Shown: piece by piece, positions 24,279 through 33,455 of the stretch | How the letters are laid out: each line of letters starts with the position of its first letter | Numbering within the stretch: the first letter of the stretch is position 1 | DNA from: Mesorhizobium jarvisii | Lineage (GTDB): Bacteria > Pseudomonadota > Alphaproteobacteria > Rhizobiales > Rhizobiaceae | Assembly: GCF_003601985.1 (NCBI RefSeq) | Contig: NZ_QZXA01000014.1 | Coordinates: forward strand, 1-64,000 | DNA: 64,000 bases | Direction: 5' to 3' | The notes under the pieces: generated by a model | The model's input: the letters and a program-made list of their open reading frames with translations, nothing else | Database searches by the model: none | What the model was told of the DNA's origin: nothing | Translations under genes and position numbers: made by a program

Positions 24279-25286
24279 ATGAGCGCCCCCGACGACCATC
24301 CCGGAATGGAGATCGACCTTCTCAAGGGATCGAGCCGCACGCTGTTGAACCGCGTGCTGTTGGCGCAGGAAACCTGGATCGCCATCGCCATACTGGTGCT
24401 CGGCCTCGTCGTGTCGATGATCGCGCCGAAATTCGCCACGCCGGGCAATCTGCTCAACATTTTCCAGAACGCCTGCTTCATTGGCATCATGGCCATCGGC
24501 ATGACGCCGGTCATTATCAGCGGCGGCATCGACATTTCGGTCGGCTCGATCCTCGGCATGTGCGGTGTCACGCTGGGCATCGTGCTCAACGCCGACATGC
24601 CGCTGGTCGTCGGCATCGTGGCGACGCTGGCGATGGGCGTGCTGTGCGGCGCCGTCAACGGCACGATCATCGCCTACGTCAAACTGCCGCCCTTCATAGT
24701 TACGCTCGCGACGCTGTCGATCGGCCGCAGCCTGGCGCTGGTGCTGACCAACAACCAGGTGTTCTATGAATTCGGGCGGGCAAGCGATGCGATCGTCGCG
24801 CTTGGCGGCGGCTACACACTCGGCCTTCCCAACGTGGTGTACGCGCTGGTCATCGGCGTGATCGTCCTGCATTTCCTGCTGACCATGTCGCGCTGGGGCC
24901 GCTATCTCTTCGCCATTGGCGGCAACGAGCCGGCGGCACGGCTGTCGGGCATCCCGGTCGATCTCATCAAGATCTCGGCCTATGCGTTCAGCGGCTTCAT
25001 GGTTGCTGTCACCGCCATCTTCCTCGTCGGCTGGCTCGGCGCCGTCACCAACTCCATCGGCACCGGTTACGAGCTGCAGGTCATCGCGTCGACCGTCATC
25101 GGCGGCGCTTCGCTGACCGGCGGCTTCGGCTCGGCGCTCGGCGCCGGCATCGGCGCCATTCTCGTCGAAACCATTCGCAACGCGCTGCTTCTGGCAGGCG
25201 TCAACCCGTTCTGGCAGGGCACGTTTGTGGGGTGCTTCATCCTTGCAGCCGTCCTCCTGGAAAGAATCCGCTCTGTGCGACGCTAA
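24279..25286 (+). CDS. Sugar ABC transporter permease
   Basis: A 335-residue BPD_transp_2 permease (RbsC/FrcC family) with about 8-10 hydrophobic segments. Conserved segments include GIDISVGSILGMCG, LPPFIVTLATLSIGRSLAL, AIGGNEPAARLSGIPVD and ASTVIGGASLTGGFGSALGA. It lies 25 bases after the ATPase gene. Confidence 0.9.
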   Translation: MSAPDDHPGMEIDLLKGSSRTLLNRVLLAQETWIAIAILVLGLVVSMIAPKFATPGNLLNIFQNACFIGIMAIGMTPVIISGGIDISVGSILGMCGVTLGIVLNADMPLVVGIVATLAMGVLCGAVNGTIIAYVKLPPFIVTLATLSIGRSLALVLTNNQVFYEFGRASDAIVALGGGYTLGLPNVVYALVIGVIVLHFLLTMSRWGRYLFAIGGNEPAARLSGIPVDLIKISAYAFSGFMVAVTAIFLVGWLGAVTNSIGTGYELQVIASTVIGGASLTGGFGSALGAGIGAILVETIRNALLLAGVNPFWQGTFVGCFILAAVLLERIRSVRR

Positions 25287-25311
25287 AGCGTGATCTCGAA
25301 AAGATCATGCT
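25287..25311. repeat. Small rhizobial palindromic unit
   Basis: AGCGTGATCTCGAAAAGATCATGCT is an imperfect palindrome (GATCT/AGATC core) in the 76-base gap between permease and binding-protein genes. Its GATCATGC end resembles common REP-like palindromes of Rhizobiales. It could moderate expression between the two genes. Confidence 0.45.
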
Positions 25312-25362
25312 CCAAGAAAAACCCGAGCGGACACGTCACGGCGAACCCAAATGGAGGAAACA

Positions 25363-26373
25363 ATGTCGCTGTCGAAAACGCTTAGAACCACGCTTTCCAT
25401 CGCCTGCCTTGCAATCGGTATGACGGCGGTCCAGGCCAAGGCCGAAGAGCGGGAATTCGCGCTCGTCTTCAAGGTCCTCAACAACGCCTTCAGCCCGCCG
25501 ATCCAGGCCGGTTGCGAAGCCGCCGCCAAGAAGCTCGGCGACGTCAAATGCACCTATCTCGGACCGACGGAATATGACGAGGCCAAGCAGGTGCAACTGG
25601 CGCAGGACATGGTCACGCGCGGCGTCGCCGGCCTCGGCATCTCGGCGGGCAATCCGAAGGCCATGGCCCGCATCATGAAGATGGCCAAGGAAAAGGGCAT
25701 TCCTGTCGTCACCTATGACACCGACGTGCTGCCGGAGGATGCGGGCCTGCGCTCGACCTATATCGGCACCGACAATTACGAGTTCGGCGTGGCGCTGGCG
25801 CAAAAGGTGCTCGCCCACAAGAAGAGCGGCACGGTGTGCATCCAGTCCGGCGCGCCGGCTTCCGAAAACCTCAAGGCGCGCGTGCAAGGCATTCGCGACA
25901 CGCTCGCCGGCGTCACCAAGGACAAGGGCGTCGAGAGCCTGACCGGCCAGAACGGCTGGACCGAGCCGTCGGGCTGCCCGGTCTACAACAATGACGACAT
26001 CACGCTTGCCGCCCAGCAGGTGCGCGACGTCATGACCAACAATCCAGGTCTCAGCGCCTTCGTTGCGGTCGGCGGATGGGCGCAATACGCGCCGGAAGCC
26101 TACAAGCAGGCGATGACGCCGCTCAAGGCGCGTCTCGACAGCAAGGATTTGGTCGTTGTCTTCGGCGACAATTTCGGTCCGCAACTGCCGCTGCTTGCCG
26201 CCGGCCTCAGCCACTACAATATCGGCCAGCGCCCCTATGACATGGGCTACGAGACCATCATGGCGCTGGACAAGCTGAGCAAAGGCGGCACCGTCGAACC
26301 GTTCATCAAGACTGGCACCGAAGTCTGCACGCCGCAAGACGCCCTCACCACCTGCGGGAAGGTCGCCAACTGA
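25363..26373 (+). CDS. Sugar ABC transporter substrate-binding protein
   Basis: A 336-residue Peripla_BP_4-type protein with a signal peptide to ~residue 27 (VQAKAEE). The ATG at 25363 has GGAGG ahead of it. Typical segments are FALVFKVLNNAFSPPIQAGC, VAGLGISAGNPKAMARI, GIPVVTYDTD and AFVAVGGWAQYAPEAYKQA. It has six cysteines after the leader, more than usual. It supplies substrate to the two preceding transporter genes; the sugar is unknown. Confidence 0.85.
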   Translation: MSLSKTLRTTLSIACLAIGMTAVQAKAEEREFALVFKVLNNAFSPPIQAGCEAAAKKLGDVKCTYLGPTEYDEAKQVQLAQDMVTRGVAGLGISAGNPKAMARIMKMAKEKGIPVVTYDTDVLPEDAGLRSTYIGTDNYEFGVALAQKVLAHKKSGTVCIQSGAPASENLKARVQGIRDTLAGVTKDKGVESLTGQNGWTEPSGCPVYNNDDITLAAQQVRDVMTNNPGLSAFVAVGGWAQYAPEAYKQAMTPLKARLDSKDLVVVFGDNFGPQLPLLAAGLSHYNIGQRPYDMGYETIMALDKLSKGGTVEPFIKTGTEVCTPQDALTTCGKVAN

Positions 26374-26387
26374 TCTCTACCGACAAG

Positions 26388-26421
26388 CTCACGCCCCGGC
26401 TGCCATCGGCCCGGGCGTGAG
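26388..26421 (+). terminator. Strong hairpin after the first sugar transporter operon
   Basis: CTCACGCCC pairs perfectly with GGGCGTGAG across a 16-base loop, 15 bases after the binding-protein stop. No T tract follows, so it may act as an mRNA 3' end stabiliser or a weak terminator. Confidence 0.5.
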
Positions 26422-26565
26422 ATATCAAGCGCAGCCGACACGAAACACGTCCAGAAGACATTTCAGTTCGGCTCTACGCGTAGTCTTGCCTCGATCCGCA
26501 GGATCACGCTTCACGTGGCGAGCCGGTCGTGCGCAACCGGCCCTGCTTTACAAAAGCAGCCGAAC

Positions 26566-26585
26566 GGGATCGTGGCAACGATCCC
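26566..26585 (-). terminator. Hairpin at the end of the SDR operon
   Basis: GGGATCGT-GGCA-ACGATCCC is a perfect 8-base stem with 4-base loop, 18 bases past the SDR stop on the minus strand. No T run follows. Confidence 0.4.
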
Positions 26586-26603
26586 ATTAGGCGTCCATTG
26601 ATT

Positions 26604-27377
26604 TCACGCAATTGACCAGCCGCCATCGATCATCAGGTTCGCCCCGTTGACAAGAGAGCCTGCCTGTGAGGCCAGGTAGATGACGGCTCCGGTGACATCT
26701 TCCGTCTCCCCAATTCGACCCAATGGGATATGTGCGAGCGTCTGCTGGTGAGCTGCAGGGTCGCTCAGATATGGACGGGTTGAGTCTGTCCAGATAAAGG
26801 TCGGTGAAATGCTGTTCACGGCTATTCCCAGTGGCCCCCACTCTGCTGCCAGGCACCGGGTCAGGTGATTGATCGCTGCTTTCGACATGCAGTAGATCGC
26901 TTCCCCACGCAATGTGACGGTCCCAGCTTGCGAACTTATGTTCAGGATGCGGCCGGCCCTTCGCTCGATCATCGTCTTTGCAACAGCCTGCGTCAGGAAG
27001 AACGTGCCTTTCAGATTCGTGCCGAGAACCAGATCGAAGTCTTCTTCACTGACGGACTCTGCCGGGCTTCGGCGCGATATCCCGATATTGTTGACCAACA
27101 CATCGATCTGTCCGAAATGAGCTACCGCATCTCGCACACTGTGCTCGATTTGCCGGGTCTGGGATATGTCCAGCCTGACGAGCAGAGTGCGGCGCCCGAG
27201 TGCTTCGATGGCAGAAACCAGATCTGCGCCGGCACTGTTGTCGCGAACAATTGCCACGACATCGGCTCCGGCCTCGGCGCATGCCAGCGCGCAGGCACGA
27301 CCGATGCCGCGCCCGGCGCCTGTCACCATCACGACCTTCCCGTCAAGACCAAAATTGGGCAGAGAACTTTTTGTCAT
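26604..27377 (-). CDS. Short-chain dehydrogenase of the FucU sugar operon
   Basis: A 257-residue classical SDR. NAD(P) motif is VTGAGRGIGRA, then LVNNIGIS, catalytic Ser in ILNISSQAG and YCMSK for Tyr/Lys. It ends with the common NGANLMIDGGWS. Last gene of a leftward operon with mutarotase and ABC transporter, so oxidation of the imported sugar (as in L-fucose dehydrogenases) is likely but not shown. Start placed at 27377 with GGAG ten bases upstream. Confidence 0.85.
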   Translation of the reverse strand: MTKSSLPNFGLDGKVVMVTGAGRGIGRACALACAEAGADVVAIVRDNSAGADLVSAIEALGRRTLLVRLDISQTRQIEHSVRDAVAHFGQIDVLVNNIGISRRSPAESVSEEDFDLVLGTNLKGTFFLTQAVAKTMIERRAGRILNISSQAGTVTLRGEAIYCMSKAAINHLTRCLAAEWGPLGIAVNSISPTFIWTDSTRPYLSDPAAHQQTLAHIPLGRIGETEDVTGAVIYLASQAGSLVNGANLMIDGGWSIA

Positions 27378-27488
27378 CTCAAGGGACTCCATAGGTGACG
27401 AGGCTTTTCGACCAGGCAGTGTTTGGGTGTTTGCGAACTGGCGAAACTCAAAGAGCGGTGGGTAGCGCTCGAGCGTTTCGCACCGGCC

Positions 27489-28520
27489 TCACAAAGCTCT
27501 ACGCCGGGATTTCACGAAGGTGTCGAACGCGACCGCCAGAACGATGATGACGCCGATGATGATTTGCTGGACGTAGGCGGAGACGTCGAGAAGGACCAAG
27601 CCGTTGAGCAACACACCGATCAGAACGGTACCGATGACCGTGCCGAATATCGTGCCGGTGCCACCAAACAGACTAGTCCCACCGATCACGACCGAGGCGA
27701 TGACAGTCAGTTCAAAACCGGTCCCCGCCACAGCTTCAGCCGAGTTAAGCCGTGCGGCGAGGACGAAGGCTCCCAGCCCCGAAAAAAAGCCAGTGATGAC
27801 ATAGACGCTGAGGATTATCTTGCGGACATTGAGGCCCGCGAGACGTGCGGCCTCAGGGTTCCCACCAACGGCGTAAATCTGTCGACCATAGCGGGTGTAG
27901 CTCAATGTTATGTGGGCAATGACGGCGAACAGGACAAAGATCAGAACTGGAACCGGAACCGGTCCAACTTTGCCTTGGCCCCACCAAACGAATGCATCGT
28001 CGAATCCGCTTACGGGGCCACCTCCAGAAAAGAGCAAAGCCGCGCCGCGAAAGGCTGACATGCCCCCGAGCGTCACAACAAAAGGCGGCACCTTGAACCG
28101 GGTGATGGCAAACCCTTGAACAAGACCGGCTGCGACGCCGACACCGATCGCTGCAAGTGCGGCGAACTCCCAACCCAGTCCCAACGAGGCAGAGCCATCA
28201 CCGACGCTGAAACGGTTGTCGAGGCCGCCTTTTGCCACCATCGCAGCAACCAGACCGGCCATCGCGAGAATTGAGCCAATTGAAAGGTCAATGCCGGCCG
28301 TGAGGATGACGAACGTCATTCCGATCGCCAGCAATCCGTAGATGGAGACTTGTCGAAGAACATTGAAGAGGTTCAGCGCTGTGAGAAAGCGCGGCTCAAG
28401 GATCGAGAAGCCGATCATGAGGACAACCAGGAACAACACCGGCGCAAAACGTGCCGCAACATTGATTGGCCGAAACTGGGGCCGCCTTCCGATCGCCTCA
28501 CCTGCCGTCACTTGTACCAT
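27489..28520 (-). CDS. Sugar ABC transporter permease (RbsC-type)
   Basis: A 343-residue BPD_transp_2 permease. Segments include LTAGIDLSIGSILAMAGLVA, VPPFVVTLGGMSAFRGAALL, AVGGNPEAARLAGLNV and SVVIGGTSLFGGTGTIFG. Start at 28520 with GGGGAG upstream is preferred to the ATG at 28550 that overlaps the ATPase stop, though both are open. Second membrane component of the fucU-linked transporter. Confidence 0.9.
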   Translation of the reverse strand: MVQVTAGEAIGRRPQFRPINVAARFAPVLFLVVLMIGFSILEPRFLTALNLFNVLRQVSIYGLLAIGMTFVILTAGIDLSIGSILAMAGLVAAMVAKGGLDNRFSVGDGSASLGLGWEFAALAAIGVGVAAGLVQGFAITRFKVPPFVVTLGGMSAFRGAALLFSGGGPVSGFDDAFVWWGQGKVGPVPVPVLIFVLFAVIAHITLSYTRYGRQIYAVGGNPEAARLAGLNVRKIILSVYVITGFFSGLGAFVLAARLNSAEAVAGTGFELTVIASVVIGGTSLFGGTGTIFGTVIGTVLIGVLLNGLVLLDVSAYVQQIIIGVIIVLAVAFDTFVKSRRRAL

Positions 28521-28546
28521 GTTCTTCTCCCCTGATTCATCCTGCC

Positions 28547-30073
28547 TCATGCCGCAACCGCATCCACGGTCATCAGGGCCATGAGCATCTCAGGACTGGC
28601 GGCATCCGCCTGCACTTCGCCCGTTACACGGCCTTCGCGCATCGTGATGATCCGGTCGCTTATCGCCAGCACCTCAGGCAGTTCCGAAGAGATCACGACG
28701 ATCGCGATCCCAGTGCTTGCCATTTGAAACAAAAGGTTGTGGACTTCCGCCTTGGCGCCGACGTCAATTCCGCGGGTCGGCTCGTCGACGATGAGGACCT
28801 TGGGACCCAAGGCGAGCCACCGCGCCAGAATAACCTTCTGTTGGTTGCCGCCGGAGAGGTCGGATACAATCTGCTCCGGTCCTACCATTCGGATGCGAAG
28901 CAGTTTCCTGTATTGTGCGATTAATGTGTCCTCGGCGTTTGAATCGATGAAGACACCCAGCCGGGACACTCTGTCATGCGCAGCCACTGTCAGGTTTGCG
29001 CGTATCGACAGTGACAGGAACAAGGCTTGCTGCTTTCTGTCTTCCGGAACCAATCCGATGCCTTGGCGAATTGCATCTTGGGGCGACGTCGCATGCAACA
29101 ACACCCCATCGATGAAGACCTTCCCGGAATCGAAGGGGTCAGCGCCAAAGATAGCTCTCGCGGTCTCCGTCCGGCCGGAGCCAACCAGGCCGGCAATCCC
29201 AAGAATTTCTCCGCGTCGAACCTCGAGGCTAATGTCACTAAGGGCCATCGCATTGAGCCCTTCAGCACCCCGGCGCCGCGAAAGATGCTCGACACGGAGA
29301 ACGACCGCATCGGTCGCCGCGGGGGCCGGACGCCGTTGCGTTGCCGTGATCTCGCGGCCGACCATGTGGTGAATAATTGCATCGATGGATGTGTCGGCGA
29401 CGTTTCCATCGCAAACGAACCTGCCATCCCGAAGTATAGTGAAGCGGTCGCACACGCGCATCACCTCTTCCAGGCGGTGCGTGACGAAGATGACACTGAG
29501 ACCATCGGCCTTGAACCCGCTCACGATATCAAAGAGTCGGTCCACTTCAGCATTTGAAAGGGCTGCGGTCGGTTCGTCCATGATGATAAGTTTGGATCTC
29601 ATCGAAAGGGCCCGGGCGATCTCGACCAGCTGCTGTTCGGCCACCGACAAGTCCCGAGCGGGTGCGAGAGGATCTTTCTCAAGCCCGACCCTCGCCATCA
29701 AGCCTTTCGCCTGGTTCACCAACCTTCGCCAGTTCACGAGGTTCGCCCAGCCCGGTTCACGCCCCAGGAAGATGTTCTCGGCAATCGACATTCCAGGAAC
29801 GAGCGTCAATTCCTGATAGATCGTCGCGATGCCACAGCGCTGTGCATCCTGGGGAGAATTGAACGCCGCCTTTACGCCCAGAAAGGTAACCTCGCCATCG
29901 TCTGGTAGCTGAGCGCCCGATAGTATCTTGAGCAAGGTTGACTTGCCGGCACCGTTCTCTCCCAGCAGTGCGTGGACCTCACCCGCGTCCACGCGCAAAT
30001 CCACCGACCTGAGTGCGGAAATGCCGCCAAACGACTTGGTGATGCCGTTCATCTGCAAGAGAGGCTGAGACAT
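28547..30073 (-). CDS. Sugar ABC transporter ATPase (RbsA-type, two domains)
   Basis: A 508-residue ATPase with two nucleotide-binding domains. The first has Walker A GENGAGKSTLLK, signature LSVAEQQLVEIARAL and Walker B LIIMDEPTAAL. The second has a degenerate Walker A (GLVGSGRTETARA) but a good signature, LSGGNQQKVILARWLA, and VLIVDEPTRGID, exactly as in RbsA/MglA proteins. The end reads LMALMTVDAVAA. Start at 30073 (MSQPLLQMNGITK). Confidence 0.9.
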   Translation of the reverse strand: MSQPLLQMNGITKSFGGISALRSVDLRVDAGEVHALLGENGAGKSTLLKILSGAQLPDDGEVTFLGVKAAFNSPQDAQRCGIATIYQELTLVPGMSIAENIFLGREPGWANLVNWRRLVNQAKGLMARVGLEKDPLAPARDLSVAEQQLVEIARALSMRSKLIIMDEPTAALSNAEVDRLFDIVSGFKADGLSVIFVTHRLEEVMRVCDRFTILRDGRFVCDGNVADTSIDAIIHHMVGREITATQRRPAPAATDAVVLRVEHLSRRRGAEGLNAMALSDISLEVRRGEILGIAGLVGSGRTETARAIFGADPFDSGKVFIDGVLLHATSPQDAIRQGIGLVPEDRKQQALFLSLSIRANLTVAAHDRVSRLGVFIDSNAEDTLIAQYRKLLRIRMVGPEQIVSDLSGGNQQKVILARWLALGPKVLIVDEPTRGIDVGAKAEVHNLLFQMASTGIAIVVISSELPEVLAISDRIITMREGRVTGEVQADAASPEMLMALMTVDAVAA

Positions 30074-30215
30074 AATAGTATCCAAATGAAAAGCAGTGGC
30101 TCGGAAAGCGCGTGACGCTGTGAGCCGGTCGGGGTGGGGCCGCTGCTAGCGGCCTCACCCATGCCCGCGATCGAAATTGGGAGGAATTTGCGTTCGCGCG
30201 CCGACCGCCGGGTGG

Positions 30216-31172
30216 CTACTTGAGTTCGCCCAGGCGCTCGCCTGCATTCAGGTTGTCCTTCGTCACAGCGACCGGGGTCAGGAGGGTGATCTTGTTTTCC
30301 GGTGCTTTTCCGTCGCGGGCAAAGGCCACGAGAATATCAACCGCCTGCCTACCCTGCTTGCCCGGCATCTGCTCGATGGTCCCGGTCATGCTTCCATCGC
30401 GAACCTTGCCGAGGGATTCAGGCAGGGCGTCAAATCCGATCAGTTTTACCTTGCCAGTCAACTCGCGACCCTTGAGCGCCTCCAAGGCCCCGAGCGCCAT
30501 GTCATCGTTTGCCGCGGCAATCGCGTCCGGCGGCGTTCCCATCGACGCCAAGGCAGACTCCGTAACGGAAAGGCCTTTGGCGCGATCAAATCCGGCGGTG
30601 TCCTCGAAGACGAACTTGTATTTGGTTGCCAGTGGATCAAGCGCGTTGTGTAGACCTTTGTTGCGGTCGATCGCTGCGCTGGTGCCCGGCTGTCCCTGCA
30701 GGTTCATCACATTGGCTCCGTTCGGAAACAGCTTGATGATGAGCTCGCCCTGAACCTCGCCGCCTTTCACGTTGTCGGCACCGACATGGGCGAGAATTCC
30801 CTTGACGCTGTCGACAGAGCGATCGACGGTCACAACCGGAATCTTGGCATCGATCGCCTCCTGGATTGCCGGCGCCAGTGCTGCGGAGTCATTCGGGCTG
30901 ATCACGATGCCGTCGACGCCCTTTGTGATTGCGGCCTCAATGTCGGCGCTCTGTTTGCTGGAATTGCGCTGACCGTCACTAACCACCACATCGATGTTGC
31001 CGAGTTTTGCAGCTTCATCCTGCATCTCTTTCATGATGTGGACCGAGAACGGGAACGCGAGATCAGGGCTCGACAGCATGATTGTCAGATGCTTGTCCGC
31101 CGCCCATGACGGGGCCGACACCAGCAGAGAGCCGACAACTGCCAGGGCTGTAGCTAAGGTCCTTGTGCTCAT
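30216..31172 (-). CDS. Sugar ABC transporter substrate-binding protein (RbsB-type)
   Basis: A 318-residue Peripla_BP_4 protein. The signal peptide ends near SAPSWAADK (~residue 25). Segments are ITKGVDGIVISPNDSAALAP, IPVVTVDRSVDS, IAAANDDMALGALEAL and KLIGFDALPESLG. The ATG at 31172 has GGAGG nine bases upstream; the ATG at 31181 would touch that site. It is the first transporter gene after fucU, with a 135-base gap that may hold its own promoter. Confidence 0.85.
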   Translation of the reverse strand: MSTRTLATALAVVGSLLVSAPSWAADKHLTIMLSSPDLAFPFSVHIMKEMQDEAAKLGNIDVVVSDGQRNSSKQSADIEAAITKGVDGIVISPNDSAALAPAIQEAIDAKIPVVTVDRSVDSVKGILAHVGADNVKGGEVQGELIIKLFPNGANVMNLQGQPGTSAAIDRNKGLHNALDPLATKYKFVFEDTAGFDRAKGLSVTESALASMGTPPDAIAAANDDMALGALEALKGRELTGKVKLIGFDALPESLGKVRDGSMTGTIEQMPGKQGRQAVDILVAFARDGKAPENKITLLTPVAVTKDNLNAGERLGELK

Positions 31173-31307
31173 TTTATCCATCCTCCCAGGTTTGGCGCGC
31201 AGGCTCCGGATAAATGTCCTCCCGGAAGCCAACGTTTAATTTGTTTACAGACTATACATATTCTCGAAACTAGAAAGACGCAAGCCCCGGCGAATGCAAC
31301 GAGCAGG

Positions 31308-31742
31308 TTAGTTCGCAGGGGCGACAACGCCCTTCTTCAACAGGATGTTTCCATAGAGCCTCCCGTCGCCGCTCAGGACGATTGCAAAGCCCTTCTTGGC
31401 GCGCGCCTTGAACTCGGCCGGCGTAATCGGCGCCAACGCCAACGACCGGCTGGCATGCTTCGAGACGATTTCCAGGAATTCGCCGAATATCGGCAGCTCA
31501 GCTTCAGGATTTCCATCGACAATCATGCGGCACGCCGCATGTGAATCGCCACTTTCAAGCGGCATCACCGAAAGGATGGCTTCGAGGATCCGAGTGCCCA
31601 GGACACCATCCAGGCGAATGATGTGGGCGTCGTCATCACAGGGATAGTTGGCATCCACGATCGCGATCTCATGGCCATGCCCCATGGACCGCAACACATG
31701 GAGAAGGTCGGGTGACAACACGGGATCAATACCCTTCAGCAT
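31308..31742 (-). CDS. fucU: RbsD/FucU-type sugar mutarotase
   Basis: A 144-residue protein with the family N-terminus MLKGIDPVLSPDLLHVLRSM followed by GHGHEIAIVDANYP, where the catalytic His and Asp lie, and C-terminal YGNILLKKG. FucU interconverts alpha and beta anomers of L-fucose; RbsD does so for ribose. The MLKGIDP start and length fit FucU better. It heads the leftward sugar operon, divergent from a ROK regulator. Confidence 0.75.
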   Translation of the reverse strand: MLKGIDPVLSPDLLHVLRSMGHGHEIAIVDANYPCDDDAHIIRLDGVLGTRILEAILSVMPLESGDSHAACRMIVDGNPEAELPIFGEFLEIVSKHASRSLALAPITPAEFKARAKKGFAIVLSGDGRLYGNILLKKGVVAPAN

Positions 31743-31898
31743 GACAGATGTCCTTTTTTGGATTGGGATTTTCGCCTGATGAGTGCGCAGGTCACCCATC
31801 AGCCAGGGGTTTGGTCAGCGATCGTTAAAACTAGTCGCTATCGAGGTCTTAGCTTGTATTTGCATTGAACCTATACTAATTGCCTTCAGTGGTCGTCA

Positions 31899-33251
31899 AT
31901 GGGCAATTTCGATGCGAGTTTCCGCGGCTCTGAAGTGGGAGCGCCCAATCACGCTGGACGCGACCGGCTGCCTGACGTTAACAGGACGATTGCAACCGAA
32001 CAGACGATCGAAAAGAAGAGCAACTTGAAAACCACCAACCTCATCCGACACGTCAATGAGACGAGGTGTCTGCGCTTGTTGCGAAGGGCTTCCCCTCTTT
32101 CGCGCGCCGACATTGCCCGCGAACTCGGCTTAACCCGCGCAACCGCTGGCAACGTTATTGCGGTGCTGCTCCAGGCTGATCTGGCAATGGAACTGACCGA
32201 ACCGCAGGAGGCCGCCAAGGTAGGCAGGCCGGGAATACGGGTCGCGCTAAACCCGAAGGGAGCCTTCTTCATCGGGATAGACGTGTCGAGCACTTGGCTG
32301 ACCGGCGTGCTTGTCGATTTCGGCGGGACTTTGCTCAACAGGATAGTCGTCCCCAACAGCAAGAATTTTCGCGATGCGGGCCCTGTTGCTCAAACAATTG
32401 CGGACCTGGCCCGCCGTCTCGTCGTGGGGGCGGGAGTCGATACGAAGCGGGTGCGGGGCGTAGGAATCTCCGTCCCCGGCATCGTGGATCGCAACGGAGT
32501 CGTGGTATCGGCAAAACTGTTGGAGTGGGAGGATGTCGATATCGGACAGCTGGTCGCAACCTCGCTTGGAGCACCCTGGCCGATCCGGGTGTGCAACGAC
32601 GCCGTAGCGCTTTCCGCCGCCATCGGTGCGCTGGATACGCATGACACGGAGGACTTGCTGGTCGTATTGCTGTCGGAAGGCGTTGGCGCGGCTATCATTC
32701 GCAACGGGCGTGTTGCTGAGGGAGTCAGTGGGTTTGCTGGCGAAATAGGTCATATGGTCCTCTCCGCCAAACCCGAAGATGCCAAATCGCAGACCCTAGG
32801 CCTGCTTGGAGGCTACGGCCCTTTCTTGTCACTTCTATCCGATGAGCAATCAATCGCAGAAGGGCTGGCAAATTTGGCGGCTATACCCAACCCCGGCAGA
32901 GCCCTTGAGACCACGCTCGACACATGGGCAGCAGTCATCTCTGTTGGTGTGCTCAATCTGATCCACATACTGAACCCGGCTCGGATAGTCCTCGGCGGCC
33001 CACTGGCTGTCTTGTTTCCGAGAGTTCAAAAGAAGGTCGAAGCGGTTCTTGGGGCCAACTTGCTGCACGGTTTGACGTTGCCGCCTATTGAGGTCGCCGG
33101 AAGTGAAGCCGACACTGTAGCTCGTGGCGCCGCCGGTACCGTGCGCGACGGCATCTTCCTGCTGCCCGAGCTGGATCAGATAGGCAATGGATTGCTCCCT
33201 GGCCGACCATCCCAATCTGCCGAAATCGCTGCGACGTATGACGGGCACTAG
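31899..33251 (+). CDS. ROK-family regulator of the FucU sugar operon
   Basis: A protein of up to 450 residues. The HTH is RRASPLSRADIARELGLTRATAGNVI, and the ROK part has GIDVSSTWLTGVLVDFGG and EGVGAAIIRNGRVAEG. It lacks the zinc cysteines. The likely true start is a TTG at 32025 (LKTTNLIRHVNETRC) behind GAAGAG, giving 408 residues, the usual family length. The ATG at 31899 has no ribosome site. A -10-like TATACT lies at ~31872. Divergence from fucU suggests it represses that operon. Confidence 0.8.
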   Translation: MGNFDASFRGSEVGAPNHAGRDRLPDVNRTIATEQTIEKKSNLKTTNLIRHVNETRCLRLLRRASPLSRADIARELGLTRATAGNVIAVLLQADLAMELTEPQEAAKVGRPGIRVALNPKGAFFIGIDVSSTWLTGVLVDFGGTLLNRIVVPNSKNFRDAGPVAQTIADLARRLVVGAGVDTKRVRGVGISVPGIVDRNGVVVSAKLLEWEDVDIGQLVATSLGAPWPIRVCNDAVALSAAIGALDTHDTEDLLVVLLSEGVGAAIIRNGRVAEGVSGFAGEIGHMVLSAKPEDAKSQTLGLLGGYGPFLSLLSDEQSIAEGLANLAAIPNPGRALETTLDTWAAVISVGVLNLIHILNPARIVLGGPLAVLFPRVQKKVEAVLGANLLHGLTLPPIEVAGSEADTVARGAAGTVRDGIFLLPELDQIGNGLLPGRPSQSAEIAATYDGH

Positions 33252-33255
33252 TCGC

Positions 33256-33417
33256 TTAGCACGCCATTTCTTCGCAACCGAGAGGCCGAGAGCACTGCAT
33301 AGCTTTTGTATCGCCAGAATCGCAGTACCGCACAGCGCACTTGTCGGTGCCATCAGAAAATTTCGCAAAGACCATGCGCGGTGCAAGTAGGCTAAGAACA
33401 GCAGCTAAAGGTTCCAT
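33256..33417 (-). pseudogene. N-terminal remnant of an AraC-type regulator
   Basis: The frame MEPLAAVLSLLAPRMVFAKF, then KCAVRYCDSGD, parallels the N-terminus of the intact regulator just downstream in coordinate (MIDPLSEVIGLLRPRAVFTK, then WGVRYDDFG). After ~35 residues the similarity stops and the frame ends. It is the cupin-domain start of a duplicated AraC gene, now non-functional. Confidence 0.5.
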
Positions 33418-33455
33418 TGGGGCGAGCTTGCTCAAAAATACGGGATGACTGGCGT

